From an uncultured Rhodospira sp. (lineage in GTDB: Bacteria; Pseudomonadota; Alphaproteobacteria; Rhodospirillales; Rhodospirillaceae): DNA of 35,486 nt. Positions 1-8,847 of the stretch are shown one piece after another (position 1 is the stretch's first letter; each line of letters opens with the position of its first letter). Made by a program: the position numbers and the translations under genes. A model generated the notes under the pieces. That model searched no databases. It saw nothing but the letters and a program-made list of their open reading frames with translations, and had not been told where the DNA came from. The stretch is taken from the NCBI RefSeq assembly GCF_937138205.1, contig NZ_CAKZOT010000055.1, positions 1-35,486 of the forward strand. The letters run 5' to 3'.

Positions 1-52
1 ACCTGGTCGCGGCGCGCTGCCAGGCCTGACCGCCCGGACTTTTGCCCCGGTT

Positions 53-142
53 ACGTGAATCCGCCCTAACTATTTGATTTAGAGCAGATTCACGTGAACA
101 CTCTGAAACACGAGGTGATTCAGAGTGTTCACGATCTGCTCT
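53..142. repeat. Palindromic intergenic element with two overlapping hairpins
   Basis: The arms at 81-107 and 119-142 are inverted copies of each other; they differ only by three extra bases (tca) in the left arm. The loop can pair further (cac 109-111 with gtg 115-117), so the whole segment can fold. A second inverted pair, acgtgaatc at 53-61 and gattcacgt at 87-95, shares the left arm and would compete with the first hairpin. The element lies downstream of the surface protein gene (stop at 350). It resembles the palindromic intergenic repeats common in alphaproteobacteria; that assignment is inference. Confidence 0.7.
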
Positions 143-198
143 AGCAGACGAAAAGGTTGACCGGTCTTAGCGGCCTGTCATCAAGCCAATGCCCGAGA

Positions 199-232
199 TC
201 CCTCGGCTCGCTCCGCTCGCTCGGGATGACAG
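199..232. repeat. Short GC-rich palindromic repeat
   Basis: The sequence atccctcggctcgctccgct and the following bases form a near-perfect palindrome, reading as gtcatcccgagcgagcggag on the other strand. Motifs of this form occur as dispersed intergenic repeats in many bacterial genomes. It lies about 120 nt past the stop of the surface protein and could help end its transcript, but no T-tract follows. The rest of 1-349 shows no gene I can support. Confidence 0.55.
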
Positions 233-349
233 ATGTGGTTGTTTCATATCATATAAAATGTCCCCGAACGCCCTGGAAGGGGCGGAGGGATCCCGGGAAA
301 AGGCAAGAAATGGGTCCGGTCAACGAGTGAACGCAAATGTCTGCCGGTA

Positions 350-3300
350 TCAAAGGATGTTGATGGTCACCGTGCCCTCGGCGGTGTCGCCGTCGGCATC
401 CTCGACGCGGTAGGTGAAGGACGTTGTGCCCGATCCGGCGTTGTCCGCGGTGTAGGTGAAGGTCCCCGTGCCCGGGTCGTAACCGACCGTGCCACTGCCA
501 CCGTCGTCGGTCACCGTCACGCTTGCCAGATCGACCCCATCGGGGCTTCCACCGTTGGCGAGAAGGTCTGCCAAAAGGATTGGCACGCTGTCGCCGGGAT
601 TGACGTCGTAGGGATCGTTGGATGCCAACAGCGGCACGCCGTCCTGGATGCGGATACCGAAGTCCAGCGCCACCGGGTCGCCGTCATGGTCGTATGTCAG
701 GATGGCGCCGGAGATGTTCAAAGCGACCACGTCGTTGTTCGGCGCGCCGTCCAGGTCCGGGTGCCGCACGGCCCGCAGCAAGTCGAAGGTATACGTATCG
801 TCACCGTTCAGGCTCAGGGTGAAGATGTCCTCGGCAGCCGGCGTCCCTTCGTTCACCACGCCGCGCAAGGCCGTGTCGCCGTCCCGCACCAGCGAAACGT
901 CGCCGTAGGTCCCATCGCTGGCCAGCCCCTGCAGGCCGTTGAGGCTCATGTCCGCCTCGGCGGCAAACGCGAAAACGTCGTACGACCCGTTCGGCTCCGC
1001 CCCGTCGGCGCCATAGTCGACACCGTCGACGGGTCCGAAAATGCCGGTGGTCACCGAGGCCTCGTTGTCCGCGATGCTCGCTTCGGTCACCATTTCATCG
1101 CCCACGGTGGCATCGTTGACCGTGATCTGAACGTCGTTGAAGTCCCCGTCGTTTTGGTCATCATCGAAGTAGTGTTTGGTGCCAGTCGTCGAGCCGGGGA
1201 TGAGGTCTGTCCCGCCCGTCGGCACCGACTCAGCGTCACCTGGCACCGTCGACAATCGAGCCCCCGCCACGCCAGTCAAACCGGTGACGGTCATGCCCGG
1301 CTGATACTGGGCATCTGGCACGACGAAAACGCCAATTTCGTCCGCGCTGTACCCCTGGATTGTCTCCGTGTGGCCGTAGAATTCCAGAACTCCGCCATCG
1401 TTAAGCGGGCTATTGACCCACAGGATCGTGCCTTCGTTGTTGAGTGGGTCGCCGGTCTCCGGGTCGATCTCGTACCAGCCGATCGCCGTCGCGCTGTTCG
1501 TGTCCCCGCCCCAGTTGGTGACGGTAACGGACTGGGCGACGGGTGAGTCGTCGTCGATGGTCACGGGCAACGCACCGCCGCCCACGACTTCGCCCGTTTC
1601 GTCGTCGACGACCGAGTACGGCACATTGAATGTGATGTCGTCTTCCGTGCCGGCGACCGCATGGTAGACGGGCTCGTTCAGGGTGACTTCGTACCCCACA
1701 ACGCCGGGCGTAGCCGGATTCGTCGTCGGGACGATCGTCAGGACGGGAACGCCGTCGTACTCGGCCTGGACCCCGTTGGTCCCGTAGGGAGACCAGGCCA
1801 ACGGCGGATCACCCTGCTGATCACTGGATCGATTGAGGGCCTGGGCCACGGCGGTGGAAAAGGTGACCGTTTGACCTTCCCCGATGGTCACCAAGATGCC
1901 AGTGGCGACGGTAGGCTCACCGGCCACGTCGCCGGAGCCCCCCACGATGCCATCGTACGGCCAGTCCTGCAGGGCCCCAAGGCCATCCTCGTCGACGATC
2001 GCCTCGGCCTCCGGCTCGGGCGGCGGCGGCGGAGGCGCCGTGTAGGTCACCGTGACCGGCTGCGTGGCCGTCGACTCGCTGCCGTCGGCGTCGCGCAGCG
2101 TGTAGGTGAAGCCGTCCGATCCCGACTGCGTCCCGTCGGCATCGGGCGTGTAGGTCCAGGTCCCGTCAGCGGCAACCGTCAGGCTGCCGAACCGGGTGGC
2201 CACCGTACTGCCGGCGGCCGCCGTCTGTTCATCGCCGCTGCTGTTCGTGTACGTGAACGACACCAGTGCCACCGGCAGGTCCGGACCGTCCGCGTCGTTG
2301 TCGCGCACGGTGCCGCCAACGGGGTCGTCGCCCGGCTCGACCACGACAGAGGCGTCATCGACCGCTTCGGGCACGCCGTCGGTCACCTGTATGAGTTGCG
2401 TGCCGCTGCCGGTGCTGCCGTCATCGTCGGTGACGGTGTAGGTGAAGGCCTCGGTCAGCGGTTCGCCGTCGGAATGCTCCAGGGTTTCGGCGGGCGTGTA
2501 GGTCCACGTGCCGTCGGCGTTGACAGTCAGGGTGCCATACAGGGTGTCGACCGTGTCAACGGCGGCGGCGATCCGGCTGACACCGGACGCATCCGTGTAG
2601 GCGAAGGAAACGACGGTATTCGGGGCATCGGCGCTCGGGACGTCGTTGGCCAGCACGGCGCCAGAGAGGGCCGCCGCGCCTTCCTCGACGGATTGCACGG
2701 GGTCGTCGACGGCCACCGGGCCGGTGTCGGTGACCAGGATGCCCTGTGTCGCCGAGGCGGTCTGACCGGCCGCGTCGGCGAGGGTGTAGGTGAAGGGATC
2801 CAGCAGGCCGTCCGCAGCGCCGCCGGTGGGCAGGCTCGACACGCCCAGATGGTTCTCTTGCGGATCGGAGACGTAGGTCCAGGACCCGTCGGTATTGACG
2901 GTCAACGTGCCATAGCGGGTGTCGAGCGGAACGCCGAACACGCCGTCCCGCGTGACGCCGCTTTCGTCGGTGTAGGTGAAGGTGGTGACCGTGACGGGCG
3001 CCACTCCGCCGGCGCCATCGAGCACGTTGCCGGTCAGGGTCGTGCCGCCTTCCGGGGTTCTCGCCTCGGCGGCGGCGGCGGCCAAGTCGCCGCCATCGCC
3101 GCCGGTGTCCGTGCCGGTGTCCGTGCCGCCACTGCCGCCACTGCCGCCGTCGCCAGAGCCGCCGCCAGCGGGCTCACCATCGCCGCCGGTGCCTCCGCCA
3201 TCCGTGCCGGAGCCGCCACCTCCTCCACCGCCGCCGGACGTGCCATCGCCTCCGCCGGTTCCATCGTCAGCCCCAACCGGACCAGCGGACTGCGTGCCCC

Positions 3301-3886
3301 CGGCCCCCGGCGTCTCGTCTTCGCCCGCGACCACCTCCAAGTCCTCGGCGACCACGTCCAGCGCGACATCCAGGGGACCGAGCGGGTCCGGCGGATCGGT
3401 GGTCTGGTCGATCGGCTCGACCACGTAGGGCTGGAACCCGGCGCCGCCGCCGCCATCGGCGGGGATGCCCCCAGGCACCCCCACGGCCGGGGTGCCGGCG
3501 GCCGGCGCCACGTCGTTGAAGTCAACGCCAAAGTCGGCGACCAGGACGTCGGCACCAATGACCGTTCCGTCGGCCAGCGTCAGGGCTGGAGGCAGCACGC
3601 CCGAGTCCGGTGCCGCGAAGGTCAGGAAGTCGTTCAGAACCAGGGTTCCCGCCCCGTTCACCGTCACGACCAGCGATCCGCCGTCCTGCCGGAACGAAAC
3701 GTCCGCCGGGTCGGCCGCGATGGTGTAGGCCTCGCCCGGGTCAACGAACACCACGGCCGTCTCGCCGGGCGGCGGCGGCGTCAGGACGGTCGCGCCATCC
3801 GACGCCCTGGGCGTTTCGCCAGAACCTTGATCAGACGGTCCGGCCGCATCGCGGTCAAGGCCTGTTTCCGTCGTCGCGTCAACCAT
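350..3886 (-). CDS. VCBS/DUF4114-domain surface or secreted protein, possibly C-terminally truncated
   Basis: This is a 1178-residue acidic protein when started at the ATG at 3886, which has GGGAG eight bases upstream; an earlier ATG at 3946 lacks this support. Residues about 40-125 form a beta-rich N-terminal module ending in VADFGVDFNDV. A Gly/Ser/Asp-rich linker follows (about 140-268). Three VCBS-like Ig repeats follow (about 275-385, 385-505, 505-617), each with a YGTLTVNxDGxWTY-type motif. Then come a proline run, a T1SS-143/DUF5801-like stretch (about 630-780), a DUF4114-like segment with the acidic motif FDDDQNDGDFNDV near 907-919, another such stretch (about 940-1080) and a final Ig-like domain. 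Such proteins are usually Ca-binding adhesins exported by type I secretion. Here the chain stops right after the last Ig domain, with no GGxGxD repeats and no recognisable secretion tail. No type I transporter genes are nearby. A truncated adhesin is likely, but export by another route is possible. Confidence 0.85.
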   Translation of the reverse strand: MVDATTETGLDRDAAGPSDQGSGETPRASDGATVLTPPPPGETAVVFVDPGEAYTIAADPADVSFRQDGGSLVVTVNGAGTLVLNDFLTFAAPDSGVLPPALTLADGTVIGADVLVADFGVDFNDVAPAAGTPAVGVPGGIPADGGGGAGFQPYVVEPIDQTTDPPDPLGPLDVALDVVAEDLEVVAGEDETPGAGGTQSAGPVGADDGTGGGDGTSGGGGGGGGSGTDGGGTGGDGEPAGGGSGDGGSGGSGGTDTGTDTGGDGGDLAAAAAEARTPEGGTTLTGNVLDGAGGVAPVTVTTFTYTDESGVTRDGVFGVPLDTRYGTLTVNTDGSWTYVSDPQENHLGVSSLPTGGAADGLLDPFTYTLADAAGQTASATQGILVTDTGPVAVDDPVQSVEEGAAALSGAVLANDVPSADAPNTVVSFAYTDASGVSRIAAAVDTVDTLYGTLTVNADGTWTYTPAETLEHSDGEPLTEAFTYTVTDDDGSTGSGTQLIQVTDGVPEAVDDASVVVEPGDDPVGGTVRDNDADGPDLPVALVSFTYTNSSGDEQTAAAGSTVATRFGSLTVAADGTWTYTPDADGTQSGSDGFTYTLRDADGSESTATQPVTVTYTAPPPPPPEPEAEAIVDEDGLGALQDWPYDGIVGGSGDVAGEPTVATGILVTIGEGQTVTFSTAVAQALNRSSDQQGDPPLAWSPYGTNGVQAEYDGVPVLTIVPTTNPATPGVVGYEVTLNEPVYHAVAGTEDDITFNVPYSVVDDETGEVVGGGALPVTIDDDSPVAQSVTVTNWGGDTNSATAIGWYEIDPETGDPLNNEGTILWVNSPLNDGGVLEFYGHTETIQGYSADEIGVFVVPDAQYQPGMTVTGLTGVAGARLSTVPGDAESVPTGGTDLIPGSTTGTKHYFDDDQNDGDFNDVQITVNDATVGDEMVTEASIADNEASVTTGIFGPVDGVDYGADGAEPNGSYDVFAFAAEADMSLNGLQGLASDGTYGDVSLVRDGDTALRGVVNEGTPAAEDIFTLSLNGDDTYTFDLLRAVRHPDLDGAPNNDVVALNISGAILTYDHDGDPVALDFGIRIQDGVPLLASNDPYDVNPGDSVPILLADLLANGGSPDGVDLASVTVTDDGGSGTVGYDPGTGTFTYTADNAGSGTTSFTYRVEDADGDTAEGTVTINIL

Positions 3887-4317
3887 GCGCCGATCTCCCA
3901 ATAACCGCCGGCCCCGCCTTGCTCGGCGCGGCCCGCCACAGATCATGCCACAGCGGCACGCATCGACTCCTGTCTCCGGGAATCGGCGTTGGATGGACTT
4001 TTATGTATACAGAGTCGAACGATCGGCGCATCCCCCAAATGGAGTAAGAATGCGCCCGTTCCCTGGCGGCCACACCGGCCGCTCCAGGGTGCCGCCCCGC
4101 AAAAAAAGCGCCCCACGCGGGCTGCGGGGAATGGTATAGACGGGCGGGACGGGACGCGTCCGCGGGCGCGCCCCGCTCACCTCTACCGCACACGGATCCC
4201 ATGGCCTTCATGACCTCTTGGACCGCGTCCGCACGACGACGATCCTGACCCATCGGCCGGCCTGCCCCGGCTAGCGACATCCGCCGTGCGTCCGTTCCGT
4301 CTCCGAGGTCCCCTCCC
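3887..4317. other. Divergent intergenic region, no gene seen
   Basis: About 430 nt separates the surface protein (-) from the acetyltransferase (+). It must carry promoters for both. On the minus strand a TATACA box (within 4000-4015) is a candidate -10 for the surface protein, but no convincing -35 is visible. A 7-bp inverted repeat (ccccgca 4095-4101 and tgcgggg 4123-4129) surrounds an A-run. Nothing here looks coding. Confidence 0.4.
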
Positions 4318-4863
4318 ATGGTCCCCGTCGCCTACGCCGTCCGTCCCGAAGAGCCCGGCGATGCCCCGGCGATCGAAGCCCTTTTGGACCGCGCCTTTGG
4401 GCCCGATCGGTGGCAGAAGCGGTCCTATGCCTACCGCGAGGGGGTCGCCCCGGTGGCCGCGCTGTCGCACGTGGCCGACCGGCCGGACGGCACCGTGCTC
4501 GGCACCCTGCGCTTCTGGCCCGTCCTGGTGGGGGAGCCGGGTCGTCCCGCGCTGCTGCTGGGTCCCATCGCCGTCGAACCCGAATTGTCGCGCCTGGGCA
4601 TCGGCAAGGCGTTGATGCGCCGGGGCCTGTTCGAGGCGGGGCGTCAGGGCCACGACCTCGTGATCCTGGTCGGCGATCCGGCCTACTACGCGGTGTTCGG
4701 ATTCGAGCCGGCGGCGCGGTTCGGGCTCGTCATGCCGCACGAGAAGCCGCAACGGGTGCTGGCGCTGGAACTGACGGAGGGCGCGGCGGGCGACGGCGGG
4801 GACCTGCGGTCGGTGCGCGCCGCGCAGGCCACGCCGCCCAACATGACCGGCGGAGAGAACTGA
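4318..4863 (+). CDS. GNAT family N-acetyltransferase (YhbS-like)
   Basis: This 181-residue protein should transfer an acetyl group from acetyl-CoA to an unknown amine substrate in the cytoplasm. It begins with the usual GNAT strand (YAVRPEEPGDAPAIEALLDRA). It carries the acetyl-CoA pyrophosphate-binding region near residues 82-105 (GPIAVEPELSRLGIGKALM, matching the family pattern Q/RxxGxG/A) and the C-terminal YYAVFGFEPA strand typical of the YhbS/COG3153 group. The ATG at 4318 has GAGG about ten bases upstream. The gene is monocistronic and converges on the FadL gene, with two hairpins between them. Family assignment is firm; the substrate cannot be read from the sequence. Confidence 0.9.
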   Translation: MVPVAYAVRPEEPGDAPAIEALLDRAFGPDRWQKRSYAYREGVAPVAALSHVADRPDGTVLGTLRFWPVLVGEPGRPALLLGPIAVEPELSRLGIGKALMRRGLFEAGRQGHDLVILVGDPAYYAVFGFEPAARFGLVMPHEKPQRVLALELTEGAAGDGGDLRSVRAAQATPPNMTGGEN

Positions 4864-4885
4864 TCGTTCCTCATGGGAATGGCCA

Positions 4886-4910
4886 CGGACGGGGCGACAG
4901 GCCCCGTCCG
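4886..4910. terminator. Hairpin between convergent genes (10-bp stem)
   Basis: Stem cggacggggc (4886-4895) pairs perfectly with gccccgtccg (4901-4910) around the loop gacag. It lies 22 bp after the acetyltransferase stop and before the FadL stop at 4947. There is no T-run, so it may act as a transcript-end stabiliser rather than a strict intrinsic terminator. Confidence 0.55.
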
Positions 4911-4926
4911 CAACCCGGGCACGGAT

Positions 4927-4942
4927 GTCCCCGCAAGGGGAC
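4927..4942. terminator. Second hairpin with GCAA loop between convergent genes
   Basis: Stem gtcccc (4927-4932) and ggggac (4937-4942) enclose a GCAA tetraloop on the plus strand. It sits four bases from the stop of the FadL gene. With the preceding 10-bp hairpin it probably separates the two convergent transcripts. No T-tract is present. Confidence 0.5.
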
Positions 4943-4946
4943 GGTA

Positions 4947-6215
4947 TTAGAACTTGATCCGACCGCCGATGGTCAGGATATCGATGCTGTTCTCGTACTC
5001 GCCCACCAGGGTGCCCTGCCCCGTCGTTTCGTTGATGCTGGCATCGTTGACGAAGATGTGGGTGTAGCCGAAGTCGACCTTGAACCAGTCCTCGTAGGCA
5101 TAAGAAATGCCGCCGGACAGCCAGTAGCGGTCCTCGCCCGGGATGCGGGCGGTGCGGTGCTCGTCGGGGATCGGCGACATGTCGTAGGCGAAGCCGGCGC
5201 GGAACGACCAGTTCTCGTCCGGACGGTAGATGGCGCCGATCGAGGCGAACACGGTGTCGTGCCAGTTCTCTTCCGTCAGGCTGTCGGCGCCGGTCTCGGC
5301 GTCCACCCGCAGTTCGTCGAACAGCGACCAGTTGGTCCAGGCCACGTCGGCCACCACGGCCCATTGCGGCGTAAACTCGTGATAGGCCCCGACGCTGAGC
5401 ACGTCGGGCGTGGTCAACTCGGCGGTGGCGTCGCTGTCCACCAGCCCGCCGCGCGCGGCCAGGATCGGGTGAACGTTGTTGTATTTGGACTCGCCCTCGA
5501 ACGGATGATGCACGCGCGAGCGGTAGTTGATGCCGATGCGCGAGGTCTCGCTGAACTCGTACATCGCGGCCACGTTGAAACCGAAGCCCATGTGTTCGGC
5601 GGTCAGCTTCTGGCGCCCGTCGTACGGCAACAGGCCCATGTTGTTTATGGCGGTGGTCAGCTTGACGGACGTGTACTGGAGCACCGGCGCGGCGCTGAGC
5701 GACAGGCCATCGGTCACGCGGTAGGCGGCGCTGGGCATGATGCTCGTGGCGTGCAGGTGCGAATCCAGCGCCTGATAGCGGCCGACCCAGGCCGTATCAT
5801 ACGAGGTCGCCATGCCGAACGGCACGTTGATGGCAATGCCCAGCCGCGCCCTGTCGGTCAGGCTGTAGACGCCGTACATCGACGGCACGAAGCTGTCCAT
5901 GGCCGCGTCGCCGCTCAGGGTGCCGCCGACCGGGGTGCCCAGCGTTGTGGTGGCGCTGCCGCTGAAATTCGCCTGCGGCATGATGTAGGCGCCGGTCATC
6001 TCGGCCGTGGTGCCCGACAGGCGGGTCATGCCGGCCGGGTTGAAGAACGCGGTGCTGGGATCGTACGCCTTGGCGGTGGAGCCGGCGAAGGCGTTGCCCA
6101 GGCCCTCGGCGCTTTGTTCCTTGAGCTGGAAGCCGGAGGCGGCCGCCTGCGACGCCGCCAGGCCCGTCACCACGCCAAGCGCCAGCCCCGCCAGCATCGG
6201 GCGACGATCACGCAT
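4947..6215 (-). CDS. FadL/OmpP1-type outer membrane transport protein
   Basis: This 422-residue beta-barrel is of the FadL/TodX family, which carries hydrophobic compounds such as long-chain fatty acids or aromatics across the outer membrane. The start at 6215 gives a signal peptide (MRDRRPMLAGLALGVVTG, cleavage near AAASG). It is followed by the family's conserved N-terminal plug region: SGFQLKEQSAEGLGNAFAGS, then AxDPSTAFFNPAGMTRLSG. The chain ends in a terminal aromatic residue (RIKF), as expected for BamA-dependent insertion. AAAGGA lies nine bases before the 6215 ATG but only three before an in-frame ATG at 6221, which favours 6215. Much longer upstream extensions in this frame have no support. 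The substrate is unknown. Presence of phaZ and mlaA nearby fits a lipid-active cell but does not prove a link. Confidence 0.93.
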   Translation of the reverse strand: MRDRRPMLAGLALGVVTGLAASQAAASGFQLKEQSAEGLGNAFAGSTAKAYDPSTAFFNPAGMTRLSGTTAEMTGAYIMPQANFSGSATTTLGTPVGGTLSGDAAMDSFVPSMYGVYSLTDRARLGIAINVPFGMATSYDTAWVGRYQALDSHLHATSIMPSAAYRVTDGLSLSAAPVLQYTSVKLTTAINNMGLLPYDGRQKLTAEHMGFGFNVAAMYEFSETSRIGINYRSRVHHPFEGESKYNNVHPILAARGGLVDSDATAELTTPDVLSVGAYHEFTPQWAVVADVAWTNWSLFDELRVDAETGADSLTEENWHDTVFASIGAIYRPDENWSFRAGFAYDMSPIPDEHRTARIPGEDRYWLSGGISYAYEDWFKVDFGYTHIFVNDASINETTGQGTLVGEYENSIDILTIGGRIKF

Positions 6216-6221
6216 CTCCAT

Positions 6222-6767
6222 TGGTCCTTTCCCCCCTGGTTGAGATGTTGGCCAGACCCAGCGATGCGACCGGTCCGTGCCTCCGCGCCGACGCCGAGGG
6301 TCAATCCAGCCTGACACCGCTCTGGCGCAGAGTGTGTCGTCTTTGTGACCAACTGCAACCTGTTTTCGCGCCGTCTCGGCGCAATGCGGGCAAAAACCGC
6401 AATGCTGCAATGGATTCCCTTCACCTGTTGCCGAGCGGCCACGTTCGCCCAGGAAAACCGGCCGTTTCGCTCTGCTATCCGCTGTGCGCCGGTCCCCCCT
6501 GTTGCGCCCAAACCACCGGCCGGGTATCACCAAGAGGCCTATCTGTCCGGCGTGCGCCGGCCCAGCCCTTGGTGTTGCCCTCAAGCCGCGAGACGCTGGT
6601 TTTCGCGCGGTGCAAGGTGCAATCACGCTCGCACCGCCGGGCAGGCCGGGGTAGGATTGCATGGCTGGAACCGCCGCGCGAGCCGGGGCGGTGGCGGCGT
6701 GGCTGCGAGGCCGGACACGAGCATGGCGGTCACGAGCATGGCGTTCTGAACGGGGGGACGGACCAGA
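6222..6767. other. Divergent intergenic region upstream of fadL-like gene and mlaA
   Basis: About 550 nt holds no gene I can support; the open frames here have no family resemblance and no ribosome site. It should contain the promoters of both flanking genes. An interrupted palindrome at 6313-6338 (gacac...ctctg/cagag...gtgtc) could be a regulator site. A 13-bp direct repeat, cacgagcatggcg, occurs at 6716-6728 and 6731-6743 just ahead of mlaA. Confidence 0.4.
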
Positions 6768-7736
6768 ATGGACATCGGCGGCGAGGCGAACATGACGAAG
6801 AACGAGGTCCAGACTCATTCCGGCCGCCCCTGGCGCCGATCTCTCCTGGCGGCGGGCGTGGCCGCGCTGTGCCTGTCGGCCTGCGCCACAGGGCCACGAA
6901 GTGAGACCGCACAGGCCGCCGATCCGCCTGCCGTCACCTCGGCGCCCGGCTCGCAGTTGGCGTCCCTGGCGCAGTCCGCGCCGGACATCGACAATCCGGA
7001 GGCCGCCGACGATACCCTGGTTCCCGATCCGATGGAGGACTGGAACCGCTTCGTGTTCGACCTGAACACGCTGATCTACACCCTGTTGCAGCCGGTGATC
7101 GCGCCGTACGGCGTGCTGCCCGATGAGCGCAAGGAAAACGTCGACAACTTCCTGCACAACCTGTCGACGCCGGTGATCCTGGTCAACGACCTGCTGCAGG
7201 GCGAGGTGGACCGCGCCTGGGTGACCACCCAGCGCTTCGCCATCAACTCCACGGCCGGCGGCCTGGGCTTCTGGGACACCGCCGCCGGCATGGGCCTGCC
7301 GCCGCATGAGGAGGATTTCGGCCAGACCCTGGGCGTGTGGGGCGTGGGCGACGGACCGTACATGGTCTATCCGCTGTTCGGCCCGGGCAATCCGCGCGAC
7401 GGCGTCGGCCGGGCCGTGGACATGGTGACCAACCCGTTGTTCTGGCTGGCCGGGCCGACCGGCGAGCGCATGGCCAACATCCACACCTACGCCAATGCGT
7501 CCAGTCAGCTGGGCGGTCGCGGCCAGCAAATGGAATCGCTGCGCGAGACCTCGATCGACTTCTATGCGGCCGTGCGCAGCCTGTATGTGCAGTCGCGCCG
7601 CGCCGCCGTCGCCAACCAGGAGCGGTCTCCGGCCGCGACGGCGCCGTTGCTGTCGGACGGGGACCCCCGCCTGCCGGAGGGTGCGGTCTGGCTGGAGGAA
7701 GCGGCCCTGGAAGAGACGCCTCCCGACGAGGGGTGA
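6768..7736 (+). CDS. mlaA: MlaA (VacJ) family outer membrane lipoprotein
   Basis: This 322-residue lipoprotein belongs to the family that removes mislocalised phospholipid from the outer leaflet of the outer membrane and passes it to the Mla retrograde pathway. A basic n-region and hydrophobic stretch lead to the lipobox LSAC, with the lipidated Cys near residue 39. The MlaA domain starts at DPMEDWNRFVFDLNTLIY and continues through the typical RFxINSTxGxxGFWDxA and EDFGQTLGVWGVGDGPYMVYPLFGP segments. The tail is variable and acidic. Two starts are possible: 6768, behind GGGGGACGGA, and 6792, behind GAGG; the lipobox is in place with either. No mlaBCDEF genes are in the window, so partners must be elsewhere. 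Its stop lies six bases from the convergent PLDc_N gene. Confidence 0.94.
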   Translation: MDIGGEANMTKNEVQTHSGRPWRRSLLAAGVAALCLSACATGPRSETAQAADPPAVTSAPGSQLASLAQSAPDIDNPEAADDTLVPDPMEDWNRFVFDLNTLIYTLLQPVIAPYGVLPDERKENVDNFLHNLSTPVILVNDLLQGEVDRAWVTTQRFAINSTAGGLGFWDTAAGMGLPPHEEDFGQTLGVWGVGDGPYMVYPLFGPGNPRDGVGRAVDMVTNPLFWLAGPTGERMANIHTYANASSQLGGRGQQMESLRETSIDFYAAVRSLYVQSRRAAVANQERSPAATAPLLSDGDPRLPEGAVWLEEAALEETPPDEG

Positions 7737-7742
7737 GGGGAC

Positions 7743-7934
7743 CTATTGTTTCCGGGCGGCGCGCGGTCCGAAAAAGAACCAGACGATCAGGCCGAGCACC
7801 GGCAGGAACAGAAGCGCGACCAGCCACAGCGCCTTTGGCAGCGGGCTGGCCGTGCTGCCCAGGACGTGCATCGCCGCCCACAGCACGATGATCAGGAAAA
7901 TGAGGCCGAACAGGCCGATCTCGAGTCCGAACAC
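7743..7934 (-). CDS. Small membrane protein with PLDc_N domain
   Basis: This 63-residue protein has two membrane helices (about 4-24 and 32-52) and the pattern of the phospholipase D-nuclease N-terminal domain (PLDc_N): PLPKALWLVALLFLPVLGLI followed by VWFFFGPR. Free-standing proteins of this kind are common; their role is unknown. Despite the name it contains no HKD catalytic motif. The start is GTG at 7934 with AGAAGGA about eight bases upstream. A 14-bp direct repeat (ctgacgggtgtgtg at 7948-7961 and 7965-7978) lies in its leader. It probably follows the hydrolase in the same direction. Confidence 0.85.
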   Translation of the reverse strand: MFGLEIGLFGLIFLIIVLWAAMHVLGSTASPLPKALWLVALLFLPVLGLIVWFFFGPRAARKQ

Positions 7935-7999
7935 GGGATGGGTCCTTCTGACGGGTGTGTGGGACTGACGGGTGTGTGCGAGCGAGGCACCGCCCGCCG

Positions 8000-8797
8000 T
8001 CAGGACGATAGCGGCAGCGACCCGAGGAAACCAGACAGGATGTCGATCGTCGCCCCGGGCGCCTCGGCATGGACCCAGTGGCCGGCCCCCTCGACGACCT
8101 CGAACCGGGCGGCGGGGAACAGGCTGCGGATGGCCTCGTGGTGCTCCGCCCGCACGTAGTCCGACGCGCCGCCGGACAGAACCAGCGCCGGGCCGTCATA
8201 CCGCGCGCCGGCGGGGGGCTCCGGCCACCCGGTGATGTCCGCCATGCCGTCGATCAGCGCACGCAGGTTCAGGCGCCATCGCGCTGGGCCACCCTCCGGC
8301 CCGGGCAATTCAAGGTTCTGCAGCAGAAAGGCACGGATCCCCGGCTCCGGGATCGCCTCGGCCAGCGCCGCGTCGGCATCGGCGCGCCGGCGCACGGCGT
8401 CCAGAGGCACGTCGAGCATGGTTTTGGCGTAGCCCTCCAGGCCGCGCCGGTACGCCACCGGGGCCACGTCGACCACGGCCAGCGCCCGCACCCGCTCCGG
8501 GCTTTCCAGCGCCAGCCGCATGGCCGCCTTGCCACCCATGCTGTGGCCGACGAGCACGGCCGGCTGCCCACCCCCCTCTTCGTCCAGCAACGCGCGCACG
8601 TCGCCGGCCATGGCGGCATAGTCCATGGCGTCGTCCCAGGGCGAGCCGCCGTGGTTGCGCAGGTCGGGGGTGATGACGCGCCAGCCCAAGGGAGCGAGGC
8701 GGCCGGCGATGGCCCCCCAGTTGCGCCCGGACCCGAACAGGCCGTGCAGGATCACCAGAAGTGGGCCTTCACCGGTGGAGGAGCAGGTCAAACGCAT
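8000..8797 (-). CDS. Alpha/beta hydrolase, YbfF-like esterase
   Basis: This 265-residue cytoplasmic alpha/beta hydrolase is close to the YbfF group of esterases acting on short acyl or acyl-CoA-like esters. Visible features are the oxyanion segment ILHGLFGSGRNW (16-27), TPDLRNHGGS, and the nucleophile elbow GHSMGG with Ser86. The YbfF-type VVDVAPVAYR follows (Asp110), then GGASDYV (Asp213) and GAGHWVHAEAP (His240). The acid of the triad is Asp110 by analogy with YbfF, with Asp213 as the alternative. The ATG at 8797 has only a weak upstream AGG. The physiological substrate is not evident. Confidence 0.92.
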   Translation of the reverse strand: MRLTCSSTGEGPLLVILHGLFGSGRNWGAIAGRLAPLGWRVITPDLRNHGGSPWDDAMDYAAMAGDVRALLDEEGGGQPAVLVGHSMGGKAAMRLALESPERVRALAVVDVAPVAYRRGLEGYAKTMLDVPLDAVRRRADADAALAEAIPEPGIRAFLLQNLELPGPEGGPARWRLNLRALIDGMADITGWPEPPAGARYDGPALVLSGGASDYVRAEHHEAIRSLFPAARFEVVEGAGHWVHAEAPGATIDILSGFLGSLPLSS

Positions 8798-8847
8798 GGG
8801 GGTGCCTATGATTGTTCCGTCTGATTCACACGTTTTTACTTCCTTTT

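Noticed and set aside
6345-6749. 134-residue frame between the FadL gene and mlaA
   Set aside because: Composition is unlike a protein (many Arg, Cys, Pro), with no ribosome site and no family resemblance.
6222-7529. N-terminal extension of the FadL frame to 860 residues
   Set aside because: The extension overlaps mlaA on the other strand, has no recognisable domain and lies ahead of a good signal peptide and ribosome site at 6215.
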